Assembly: GCF_003383095.1 (NCBI RefSeq) | Contig: NZ_PSYW01000001.1 | Span: 310,001 to 374,000, forward strand | DNA length: 64,000 nt | Direction of reading: 5' to 3' | DNA from: Haloferax sp. Atlit-12N | GTDB taxonomy: Archaea > Halobacteriota > Halobacteria > Halobacteriales > Haloferacaceae | Notes under the pieces: generated by a model | The model's input: the letters and a program-made list of their open reading frames with translations, nothing else | Told to the model about the DNA's origin: nothing | Database searches by the model: none | In this document: one piece after another, positions 56,571-64,000 of the stretch | Numbering within the stretch: the stretch's first letter is position 1 | How the letters are laid out: each line of letters opens with the position of its first letter | Made by a program: the position numbers and the translations under genes

Positions 56571-57323
56571 TTAATCCTGACGTTCGACCGGTTCGAAGGC
56601 GGTCTGACACGGCGGGCCGTCGGCGAATTCGTACGCGAATTCCGCCTCGCCGAGCGTGATGACCGACGACGAGCGCGTGCCGAACCGACCCTCCGGGTCG
56701 TGGACGCAGACGCCGAAGTCGTGGTCGCCCAGCGCCGCCTTCGCCCGCTCGCGCCACGCCATCACCGACTCGCTCGGGTCGGGCTGAAGGGCCTCCTCTA
56801 GCCGCCGGGCGTTGTCGGCCTGCCGCTCCCCCACCTCGGGGCGTCGCTCGGGGACGAACCACGAATCGGGCGTGCCGACGTTGACGACGACGCGGACGCC
56901 GGGGTCGAAGTTCCGCACCGACAGGCTCCCGTCCCACTCGAAGAACAGCGCGGCGTTCTCGTCGGCGACGACGAGGTTGAAGCCATCGTAGGTGTGGTCC
57001 TCGACCGCGCGTTCGACGAACCGGGCCGCATTCTCGGCGGCCTCGTGACGGAGCGCGTCGCGGACGAGATGGCCCCGGGAGCGCTCGCCGCCGCCCGCGA
57101 CCTCGACCCACCGATTGGTGATGCCGACGAAGACACCGGCGTCGTTGTAGCCGACCCACGTTCCGCCGGCCTCGGTGTCCCGCGGAGCGACGACTCCCGG
57201 GCCGTCGCCGTTTTCCCACCGCCGGGGCGGTTCGGCGGGCCTGCCGAGTTGCTCGTCGCGGTTGGCGGCGACGACGACCGGCGCGTCTTCGAACACCTGC
57301 CACGCGAGGATGAGTGTGCACAC
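56571..57323 (-). CDS. NRDE/TANGO2-family Ntn-type protein
   Basis: A 250-residue protein with a GTG start whose second residue is Cys, the presumed N-terminal nucleophile after Met removal. A-A-N-R-D-E at residues 20-25 is the family name motif, with G-T-W-V-G-Y and V-G-I-T-N-R-W as further conserved parts. TANGO2 relatives in eukaryotes affect heme trafficking and Golgi; the archaeal role is unknown. It may be co-transcribed with the HTH gene 25 nt downstream. Confidence 0.87.
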   Translation of the reverse strand: MCTLILAWQVFEDAPVVVAANRDEQLGRPAEPPRRWENGDGPGVVAPRDTEAGGTWVGYNDAGVFVGITNRWVEVAGGGERSRGHLVRDALRHEAAENAARFVERAVEDHTYDGFNLVVADENAALFFEWDGSLSVRNFDPGVRVVVNVGTPDSWFVPERRPEVGERQADNARRLEEALQPDPSESVMAWRERAKAALGDHDFGVCVHDPEGRFGTRSSSVITLGEAEFAYEFADGPPCQTAFEPVERQD

Positions 57324-57389
57324 GAGGTGAAAGTAGGCACTCGGCGCAGAAAAACACCGGTTTCACCCCGACGCGCCGGACGTCGGGTC

Positions 57390-59918
57390 TCAGTCCTCGC
57401 TCTCGGAGCCGTCTTCGAACCGGCTCGGGTCGCGCGAGGCAAGCGCGACGTTCACGGCCGCGACGTTCTCCGGCACGTCGTGGACGCGGACGATGTCGGC
57501 CCCGCGGTCGGCGGCGATGGCCGTGCCCGCGACGGTCGCCGCGAGGCTGTCGCCGGGCTCCTCGCCGACGAGCGAGAACATCGACTTGTGGGAGTGGCCG
57601 ACGAGAATCGGACAGCCGAGCGCGGCGAACTCGTCGGTTCGACCGAGGAGTTCGAAGTTCTCGGCCTTCGACTTCCCGAAGCCGAGACCGGGGTCGACGA
57701 TGATGTTCCGCCGCGGGATGCCCGCCTTCTCGGCGAGTAACACCAGTTCCGTCAGTTCGGCGATGACGTCCTCGACCACGTCGTCGTAGTCGACCTCGCG
57801 AGACGGGTCGACCGGGGCGTCGATGCTGTGCATCACGATGACCGGCGCGTCGCGCTCGGCCGCGAGGAAGCGCATCTCGGGGTCTTCGAGACCGGTCACG
57901 TCGTTGAGGATGTCCGCACCGGCGTCGAGGGCGGCCTCGCCGACGGCCGCCTTGCGTGTGTCAACGGAGACGAGCACGTCGAGGTCGGCGATGGCCTCGA
58001 TGACGGGCGCGACGCGGCGAATCTCCTCGTCGACGGGGACCTCGTCCGCGCCGGGGCGGGTGCTCTCGCCGCCCACGTCGATGATGTCCACGCCGGCGTC
58101 GACCATCGTCTGCGCCTGTTCGACGGCGTCGTCGATGTCGTAGAACTCCCCGCCGTCGTGGAAGCTGTTCGGCGTCACGTTCAGGATGCCCATGACCGCC
58201 GTACCGTCGTCCCACGGGTACTCACCGGCGTCGGGGTCGTCGCGGGCGGTGCCGATGTCGCTCGTGCCGTCATCGTCGGCGTCGGCTTCAGCGGTGGTGG
58301 CCGCGTCTGAGCCGAGCGTCTCGCGAATCTCCTCGGCGACCCCTGCGAGCGCGTACGGCCGATCTTCGAGGCTCGCCGTCAGCCGTTCGAACTGGCCGAG
58401 CGTCCCGGTCAGGACCACGTCGACGAGTTCGCCGCCGAACTCGTGGCCCGAGACGGCGCAGTCGCCGCCGACGGACAGCAGTTCCTCGCGGAGCACCCGG
58501 GCCTGCCGGCGCTGGACGCGGGTGTGGACCGTTCGGTTGACCGCCCGCTTCGCGCGCGCTCGCCGGTCGGCGGCGTCCGACACGTTGGCGCGGTCGAGGG
58601 TCCGACGGGCGTCGTCGAGAGTACGGTGGGCCTTCGGGACGACCGCCCGCGTCCACGTGGTTCGCGCCTCGGCGACGACGTACAGCGAACCGACGACGAG
58701 CACGCAGTCGTCGGGGTCGGCGCGGGCACGCGCCCGGTCGAGTGCCGAGGCGACCGCGCCGCCAGTCTCGACTGCGGGGCCGTCGAGTCGCTCGAAAACG
58801 GACGACAGAATCTCGGGGTCTTCGCCGCGCGAGATGTCTGCCTTGCAGGTGACGACGGACGCGACCTCCGGGAGTGCCCCGACCATCTCGCCGTGGTCCT
58901 TGTCGTGCATCGCGCCGTAGACGAGGTGGAGGTCGTCGTAGTCGAACTCGTCGAGGACGGTGGCGACCTGCGCGCAGGCGTCGGGGTTGTGCGCGCCGTC
59001 GAGGACGACCGTCGGCTCCGTGCCCATGACCTCGAACCGACCCGGCCAGTGGGCGTTTCGGAGGCCGCGGTGAATCGCCTCCTCGCCGATGTCGGGGCGG
59101 ACCTGCCGAGCGAGCGAGACGGCGATACCGGCGTTTCGTGCCTGATACGCGCCCAAAAGCGGGATTCGAACGTCCAGCGTCTCGTCGTCAGTCTCGACGG
59201 TGACGGCGGCCTCCTGGTGGTTGACGCGGCCGCCGTAGGAGGCGCGAACGTCGGCGTCGGAGTCGGCGTCGCCGACGGTCAACACGTCGCCGACCTCCTC
59301 GCGGATGACCGACAGCGCCTCGCCGGTCGTCCCGGTCACGAGCGGCGCGTCGGCGGGCGCGACGGCGGCTTTCGTCTTCGCGATTTCCGCGACGGTGTCG
59401 CCGAGGACGGCGGTGTGTTCGAGCGAGACGTTGGTGACGGCGCTGGCGACCGGGTCGACGGCGCTCGTCGCGTCGAGTTTGCCGCCCATCCCGACTTCGA
59501 GGACCGCCACGTCCACGTCCGCGCGGTCGAAATACCACAGCGAGAGCGCGGTCACAGTCTCGAAGAAGGTCAGCGGCTCGCCGTCGGCGGCCCGCTCGAC
59601 GAGGTACGGCTTGGCTTCGGCCACGAACGCCGACAGCGCGGACTTCGGAATCTTCCGGCCGTCGACGCGGATTCGCTCCCGCACGTCGTCGAAGTGCGGC
59701 GAGGTGTAGAGGCCGACGTGCGCGCCCGACTCGCGCAGCATCGCGTCGACCATCCGGGCGGTGCTTCCTTTGCCGTTCGACCCCGCGACTTGCACGAACG
59801 ACACGTCTTCGTGGGGGTCGCCGAGGTGAGAGAGCAACCGCTGAATCGACTCGGTCCCCGGCTTGACCTGAAACCGCCGGAGGTCGAAAAGGAAGTTCAC
59901 CGCCTCGTGGTACTCCAT
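57390..59918 (-). CDS. folCP: Bifunctional folylpolyglutamate synthase/dihydropteroate synthase (FolC-FolP fusion)
   Basis: 842 residues from the ATG at 59916-59918. Residues 1-430 are a FolC Mur-ligase: P-loop G-S-N-G-K-G-S-T-A, then V-L-E-V-G-M-G-G-K-L-D and V-L-D-G-A-H-N-P-D. Residues 570-842 are FolP: G-I-L-N-V-T-P-N-S-F-H-D-G-G and G-G-E-S-T-R-P-G. Between them (about 435-560) an Arg-rich then acidic segment remains unassigned. The fusion links formation of dihydropteroate with glutamylation, supplying folate for the purine enzymes nearby. Fusion of these two is known in Haloferax. Confidence 0.94.
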   Translation of the reverse strand: MEYHEAVNFLFDLRRFQVKPGTESIQRLLSHLGDPHEDVSFVQVAGSNGKGSTARMVDAMLRESGAHVGLYTSPHFDDVRERIRVDGRKIPKSALSAFVAEAKPYLVERAADGEPLTFFETVTALSLWYFDRADVDVAVLEVGMGGKLDATSAVDPVASAVTNVSLEHTAVLGDTVAEIAKTKAAVAPADAPLVTGTTGEALSVIREEVGDVLTVGDADSDADVRASYGGRVNHQEAAVTVETDDETLDVRIPLLGAYQARNAGIAVSLARQVRPDIGEEAIHRGLRNAHWPGRFEVMGTEPTVVLDGAHNPDACAQVATVLDEFDYDDLHLVYGAMHDKDHGEMVGALPEVASVVTCKADISRGEDPEILSSVFERLDGPAVETGGAVASALDRARARADPDDCVLVVGSLYVVAEARTTWTRAVVPKAHRTLDDARRTLDRANVSDAADRRARAKRAVNRTVHTRVQRRQARVLREELLSVGGDCAVSGHEFGGELVDVVLTGTLGQFERLTASLEDRPYALAGVAEEIRETLGSDAATTAEADADDDGTSDIGTARDDPDAGEYPWDDGTAVMGILNVTPNSFHDGGEFYDIDDAVEQAQTMVDAGVDIIDVGGESTRPGADEVPVDEEIRRVAPVIEAIADLDVLVSVDTRKAAVGEAALDAGADILNDVTGLEDPEMRFLAAERDAPVIVMHSIDAPVDPSREVDYDDVVEDVIAELTELVLLAEKAGIPRRNIIVDPGLGFGKSKAENFELLGRTDEFAALGCPILVGHSHKSMFSLVGEEPGDSLAATVAGTAIAADRGADIVRVHDVPENVAAVNVALASRDPSRFEDGSESED

Positions 59919-60044
59919 ACGCGTGAGAAACCGGACGGTGGGCTTAGGCCTAACGCTCCACGTCACTCCTGCGACACGACGCCGGCCGGGGTCACCCCCG
60001 GTGGCCGCCGCCGACGCTCCGATACCCGCTCGATAGCGCCGCGC

Positions 60045-60470
60045 TCAGTCGATATGAACGACGAGCACCGGTCGCTTCGCGTTCTCGATGACGCGCTCCG
60101 TGACGCTCCCGAGCGACGTGAGTTTGTCGCGGCCGGTCCGGCCGTGGGTCCCCATCACGACCACGTCGACGTCGTGTTCGTCGGCGTAGTCGAGGATGAC
60201 CCGGTGGGGCACGCCGTCTCGAACCGCCGTCGTCGACGAGGCCTTCCCCTCGCACTTCTCGGCGCACCGCTCGACCGCCTGTACCGCGTCGTCGCGGAGC
60301 GACTGGATGACAGCATCCTGTTGGTCGCCGCCGGCGGCGAGGTAGACCCGCTGGTCGACGACCGACAGCACGTGGACTGTCGACTCCGCCCCGGCGAGTT
60401 CGAGCGCGTGCTCGATTGCTTGCATCGTTCCCTCGCTCCCGTCAGTCGGCACCAGGATATCTTCGTACAT
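60045..60470 (-). CDS. Universal stress protein UspA
   Basis: 141 residues of the ATP-binding Usp fold: I-L-V-P-T-D-G-S-E-G-T at the start and the nucleotide motif G-T-H-G-R-T-G-x7-S-V-T-E-R-V near the end, typical of ATP-binding members. Cytoplasmic dimer, role in stress adaptation. Two Cys residues (R-C-A-E-K-C) are unusual for the family but may be incidental. The gap to folCP holds no gene. Confidence 0.92.
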   Translation of the reverse strand: MYEDILVPTDGSEGTMQAIEHALELAGAESTVHVLSVVDQRVYLAAGGDQQDAVIQSLRDDAVQAVERCAEKCEGKASSTTAVRDGVPHRVILDYADEHDVDVVVMGTHGRTGRDKLTSLGSVTERVIENAKRPVLVVHID

Positions 60471-60577
60471 ATCTCTGTGTTCGTCTCGCCGACACTTGAA
60501 GGGACACCGTCGGTGTTAGGACGTGGGAACGGTCTCGGGGCGTCTCAAACCGTGTCCGCGCTACGCGCGGCCACGAG

Positions 60578-60745
60578 TTTCCGTCACTAATCGTGACGGA
60601 AATCGCGTGAGACTCACTTCGTTCGTCTCACTGACTTCCGCAACTCCTTCGCTTCGCTCAGTCGTGGCGGAAACACCGAAGCACTCCCTCCGGTCGTGCT
60701 TCGAGCTTTAGACTCTCCTTTGCTTCGCTCAGTCGTGTCTAAAGC
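60578..60745. repeat. Cluster of inverted and direct repeats at the end of the PurN-fusion gene
   Basis: Three elements sit in this stretch. First, arms TTTCCGTCA (60578-60586) and TGACGGAAA (60594-60602) form a hairpin. Second, the 16-mer GCTTCGCTCAGTCGTG occurs at 60651-60666 and 60722-60737. Third, arms GCTTTAGAC (60705-60713) and GTCTAAAGC (60737-60745) enclose the stop codon of the PurN fusion. Such hairpins recur between Haloferax genes. Here they probably end two converging or tandem transcripts. No protein is supported in 60471-60728. Confidence 0.6.
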
Positions 60746-62306
60746 ACCGCTGCCCAGTGAACACCATCGCAATCCCGCGCTCGTCGCAGGCCTCGATGAC
60801 GTCCTCGTCGTTCACCGAGCCACCGGGCTGGATGACCGCCTCGATGCCCACGTCGGCCGCCTTCTCCACGCCGTCCGGGAACGGGAAGAACGCGTCGGAG
60901 GCCATGATTGCTCCCTGCGCGTCCTTGCCCTCAGCGTGTTCCTCGGCCTTCATCGCGGCGAGTTCGACCGCGTCGACGCGGGAGACCTGCCCCATGCCGA
61001 CGCCGACCGTCTCGGTGCCCTTGACGAAGAGAATCCCGTTGGACTTCACGTGCTTCAGGACCTTCCACGCGAACAGCATCGTCTCCAACTGCTCGTCCGT
61101 GGGTTCGGTCTCGGTGACGACTTCAAGGTCGTCGAGCGTCGGCGTCCAGAGGTCGCGCTCCTGGACGAGTCGCCCGCCGACGAGCGCTTTCTCGGTGTAC
61201 GTCTCGGTGCGCTCGCCGAGTTCGCCCACATCAAGGACGCGGAGGTTCTTCTTCTCGGTCAGCACGTCGAGCGCGTCGTCGGTGTAGCCGGGCGCGACGA
61301 CGACTTCCTTGAACGAGTCGATAATGAGTTCGGCCGTCTCGGCGTCGCACTCGCGGTTGAGCGCGACGATGCCGCCGAAGGCGCTCATCGGATCCGTGGC
61401 GAGGGCGTCGGCGTAGGCCTCCGCGAGCGTGTCGGCGGTGGCACAGCCGGCGGGGTTCGTGTGCTTGATGACCGCCGCGGCAGGCTCATCGAACTCCTTG
61501 ATGATGTTCAGCGCGCCGTCGGCGTCGTTGTAGTTGTTGTACGACAGCCCCTTCGCGCCCTCGTTGAGCTGGGGCGCGCCGACGACCGACGCCTCGTCGC
61601 ACGTCTCGTCCACGTAGACGGCGGCGTCCTGATGCGGGTTCTCGCCGTACCGAAGTTCGTCGTAGCGGTCCTCGGAGGTGACGCGGCGCTCGGGGAGGCC
61701 GGCGTCAACGTCGCCCTCGACGGTGACGGAGTCGTCTTCGACCGTCACGCGACCCTCGGCGAACCAGCGGACTGCGCGCGGGTAGGCCTTGAACTCGGCG
61801 TCGTAGAGGACGCGCGATTTGAGGTCGTCGGCGTCGTCGTCGGTGTAGACCGGAACGGCCTCCTGCGTGACGATGGGGCCGGCGTCGACCTCCTCGTTGA
61901 CGACGTGGACCGTACAGCCGGTCGTCTTGACGCCGGCGTCGAGCACCTGCTCGTGGGCGTCCATGCCGGGGAACGCGGGGAGCAGCGACGGGTGGACGTT
62001 GAGCGTCGTGGGCGCGGCGTCGAGGAACGTCGAAGTGAGCACGCGCATGTAGCCGTCGAGACAGACGATATCGAAGTCGTAGTCCGCGAGGGCGTCGAGG
62101 ATGCGCTCCTCGTGGGACTCGCGGGACTCGTCGTCGCCGCGTTCGACGACTTCGCTGGGGATGCCATGTTCGTCCGCCCAGTCGAGGACGGGCGCGTCGG
62201 CGCTGTTCGAGACGACGACGCCGAGTTCCGCCCCGCCGGGGGCGCGGTCGGCGATGTTGCGCAGGTTTCGTCCGCGGTTGCTCGCGAGACCGGCGATGGT
62301 GACCAT
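60729..62306 (-). CDS. Fused GAR transformylase (PurN) and AICAR transformylase
   Basis: 525 residues from the ATG at 62304-62306. Residues 1-195 are PurN: N-V-H-P-S-L-L-P-A-F-P-G with catalytic Asn and His, and V-D-A-G-P-I with the catalytic Asp. Residues 215-525 are the AICAR transformylase half of PurH: R-Y-G-E-N-P-H-Q and I-K-H-T-N-P-A-G, the catalytic Lys-His. The IMP cyclohydrolase half of PurH is absent, so ring closure must come from elsewhere, as with archaeal PurO. Both steps use 10-formyl-tetrahydrofolate. AT-rich boxes at 62355-62380 serve as promoter, divergent from purB. Confidence 0.93.
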   Translation of the reverse strand: MVTIAGLASNRGRNLRNIADRAPGGAELGVVVSNSADAPVLDWADEHGIPSEVVERGDDESRESHEERILDALADYDFDIVCLDGYMRVLTSTFLDAAPTTLNVHPSLLPAFPGMDAHEQVLDAGVKTTGCTVHVVNEEVDAGPIVTQEAVPVYTDDDADDLKSRVLYDAEFKAYPRAVRWFAEGRVTVEDDSVTVEGDVDAGLPERRVTSEDRYDELRYGENPHQDAAVYVDETCDEASVVGAPQLNEGAKGLSYNNYNDADGALNIIKEFDEPAAAVIKHTNPAGCATADTLAEAYADALATDPMSAFGGIVALNRECDAETAELIIDSFKEVVVAPGYTDDALDVLTEKKNLRVLDVGELGERTETYTEKALVGGRLVQERDLWTPTLDDLEVVTETEPTDEQLETMLFAWKVLKHVKSNGILFVKGTETVGVGMGQVSRVDAVELAAMKAEEHAEGKDAQGAIMASDAFFPFPDGVEKAADVGIEAVIQPGGSVNDEDVIEACDERGIAMVFTGQRCFRHD

Positions 62307-62495
62307 GTGGTGAGAGCGTCCCGCGGCCCTCAAAGTGGTTGCGGTCCTCGTCGCCGACATATACTCAATTGTGTATATGTACTCCCAGACTCGACCGGAG
62401 AACGCCGCTGAGTGCGCACAGTCGTGCCTAACTGTCGGCCTCGCGGCGGCGACGAATCCGCGGCGTTTAACCTCCCCCATCGTGACGACTCAGAC

Positions 62496-63887
62496 ATGAC
62501 CGACGCCGACCGGCACGACCCGCTGTACGCGGTGTCCCCGCTCGACGGGCGATACGCCTCCCGAACCGCACCCCTCGCGCCGCACGTGAGCGAGGCCGCG
62601 CTCATGCGCGCCCGCGTAGAAGTCGAAGTGGAGTACCTCCTCGCGCTCGCCGACCTCGACGTGACGCCGCTTTCGTTCACCGAGGCCGAGCGCGCCGACC
62701 TCCGAGCGCTCTACGAGGAGTTCGACGCCGACGACGCCGACCTCGTGAAGCGGCTCGAAGTCGAGGGCGCGGAAGGCTTCTCGGCGACGAATCACGACGT
62801 GAAGGCCGTCGAGTACTTCATCCGTACCGAGACCGACGAGTCGGTCCACCCGTGGATTCACTTCGGCCTCACCTCCGAGGACGTGAACAACCTCGCCCAG
62901 CGCCTCATGGTGAAGGGCGCGGTCGAGGAAGTCATCGTCCCCGAACTCCGCGACACTCGCGACGAACTCGTCTCGCTCGCGCAGGAGTTCCGCGACGTGC
63001 CCATGCTCGCGCGGACCCACGGCCAGCCCGCGACGCCGACGACGTTCGGCAAGGAGATGGCCGTCTACGCCGCCCGCCTCGGTCGGACGCTCGCCCGCGT
63101 CGAGGCCGCGACCGACGACCTCGCCGGCAAACTCGCGGGCGCGTCGGGCGTCTACGCGGCCCACGTCGCCGCCTACCCCGACGTCGACTGGCGGGCGTTC
63201 TCCCGCGAGTTCGTCGGGTCGCTCGGCCTCGACCACACCGCGCTCGCCACGCAGGTCAACCCCTGCGACGACCTCGCGGCGCTGTTCGACGCCGTCCGCG
63301 GCGTCAACAACGTCCTCGTCGACCTCGACCGCGACGCGTGGCTGTACGTCTCCGACCGCTACCTCGGACAGGAGGCCGTCGAGGGCGAAACCGGCTCCTC
63401 GACGATGCCGCACAAGGTCAACCCCATCGACTTCGAGAACTCCGAGGGTAACCTCTCGAAGGCCAACGCGGACCTGACGTTCCTCGCCGACTACGTGACG
63501 ACCTCGCGCCTCCAGCGCGACCTCTCGGACTCCACGGTCAAGCGCAACGTCGGCGCGGCGTTCGCCCACTGCCTCATCGGCTACAAGAAGACCCAGACCG
63601 GCCTCGGGAAAGTCGTCCCGAACGAGCAGGTCATGCGGGACGAACTCGACGACACGCCGGCCATCATCGGCGAGGCCGTCCAGACGATTCTCCGCCGCGA
63701 GGGCGACACGCAGGCCTACGAGCGGGTGAAGGAACTCACCCGCGGCCGCGAGGTGACCCTCGACGACTTCCACGACCTGTTTGCGGACCTCGACGTGGAC
63801 GAGGAGACCCGCGAGGAACTGCTCGCGCTCACGCCCGCGACGTACGTCGGTCTCGCGGACGAACTCGTCGACGACATCGACAACTGA
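62496..63887 (+). CDS. purB: Adenylosuccinate lyase
   Basis: 463 residues from the ATG at 62496. The fumarase-family signature G-S-S-T-M-P-H-K-V-N-P is present, as are R-T-H-G-Q-P-A-T and T-S-E-D-V-N-N. It cleaves SAICAR and adenylosuccinate, acting directly before the AICAR step of the divergent fusion gene and directly after PurA. GCGTTTAAC (62463-62471) gives a leaderless start. The frame is open to 62412, but those codons lie in the promoter. Confidence 0.96.
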   Translation: MTDADRHDPLYAVSPLDGRYASRTAPLAPHVSEAALMRARVEVEVEYLLALADLDVTPLSFTEAERADLRALYEEFDADDADLVKRLEVEGAEGFSATNHDVKAVEYFIRTETDESVHPWIHFGLTSEDVNNLAQRLMVKGAVEEVIVPELRDTRDELVSLAQEFRDVPMLARTHGQPATPTTFGKEMAVYAARLGRTLARVEAATDDLAGKLAGASGVYAAHVAAYPDVDWRAFSREFVGSLGLDHTALATQVNPCDDLAALFDAVRGVNNVLVDLDRDAWLYVSDRYLGQEAVEGETGSSTMPHKVNPIDFENSEGNLSKANADLTFLADYVTTSRLQRDLSDSTVKRNVGAAFAHCLIGYKKTQTGLGKVVPNEQVMRDELDDTPAIIGEAVQTILRREGDTQAYERVKELTRGREVTLDDFHDLFADLDVDEETREELLALTPATYVGLADELVDDIDN

Positions 63888-64000
63888 ACCGCCTGTCGGG
63901 TCGTCGGGTCGACAGGAAGCGGCCCGACGAAGCGACGCGTCCTTTTTCTGCGGTCGGTCGAACGCGCCGCTGAGCCGAGCGAGCGTCAGGAGAAAACCGA
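63888..64000. other. End of window: likely purB terminator, no gene
   Basis: A CCTTTTTCTG tract (63941-63950) about 55 nt after purB is a likely archaeal terminator. The last 50 bases are GC-rich and contain no start or domain that I can support; they may be the edge of the next gene. Confidence 0.4.

Noticed and set aside
1..64000. CRISPR array, rRNA, SRP RNA or RNase P RNA
   Set aside because: No regularly spaced repeats and no conserved cores of these RNAs were seen on either strand. The only RNA genes I can support are the two tRNA-Ala.

Overview
The window reads as a piece of the main chromosome of a halophilic archaeon of the genus Haloferax, very close to H. volcanii. The evidence is high GC, acidic proteins, twin-arginine lipoprotein halocyanins, PGF-CTERM surface proteins, leaderless genes about 25-30 nt behind TATA boxes, and ATGA stop/start overlaps. 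The order of hemAT, cbiX, trxB, an AhbD-like gene, cetZ, the btu genes, the dap cluster and psmA agrees with what I remember of H. volcanii. That genus and species call is inference from sequence and memory, not from a search.

Layout. 1-1.4 kb: the 5' part of a pilin-like secreted protein gene. 1.5-5.6 kb: an accretion zone at tRNA-Ala(GGC), with two intact identical tRNA-Ala genes, a broken 5' half-copy, several short copies of the tRNA 3' end, a 96-bp repeat pair, an HNH remnant, a VRR-NUC nuclease, a lipid-anchored winged-helix protein and a K+ channel. 5.8-8.3 kb: rps15, a RecJ-like gene, pcc1 and rps3ae. 8.4-20.5 kb: halocyanin, lipid-headgroup enzymes, acyl-CoA dehydrogenase, squalene/phytoene synthase family, cytochrome oxidase subunit III, a TrkA/RCK K+ channel, a CDP-alcohol transferase and methyltransferase that converge stop to stop, and a 732-residue haloarchaeal protein of unknown function. 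20.8-31.9 kb: an HTH regulator, purA, a Trm112-like protein, a DR2241/CbiX pair, HemAT, cysS, a DUF385-like protein and thioredoxin reductase.

32-38 kb: a radical SAM/SPASM enzyme (AhbD-like) overlapping a small PaaB-like partner, a halocyanin, a 44-residue zinc-finger protein, an Fe-S NarO/DmsR-type regulator, a wHTH/DUF7511-type pair, the protein-only RNase P homologue HARP and a CetZ-family tubulin. 38-42 kb: the cobalamin-type ABC importer btuC-btuD with divergent btuF. 42-46.6 kb: srp19-gar1, a presenilin-like protease, an AT-rich lipoprotein insertion, a PUA protein, membrane proteins and a NYN nuclease. 47-52.7 kb: dapA-dapB-dapD-lysA-dapF-dapE, the diaminopimelate/lysine pathway in one tightly overlapped run. 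53-56 kb: rnp3 (Rpp30), a methyltransferase, rnp2 (Pop5) and psmA, a shortened archaeal exosome/RNase P/proteasome operon. 56-64 kb: an HTH regulator, an NRDE protein, a FolC-FolP fusion, UspA, a PurN/AICAR-transformylase fusion and purB.

Shared themes are purine synthesis (purA, purB, the PurN fusion) with folate synthesis (folCP), tetrapyrrole and cobalamin metabolism (CbiX, DR2241, AhbD-like, btuCDF), and two independent RNase P systems (HARP; Rpp30 and Pop5). I see no CRISPR array, no rRNA, no intact transposase and no obvious riboswitch.
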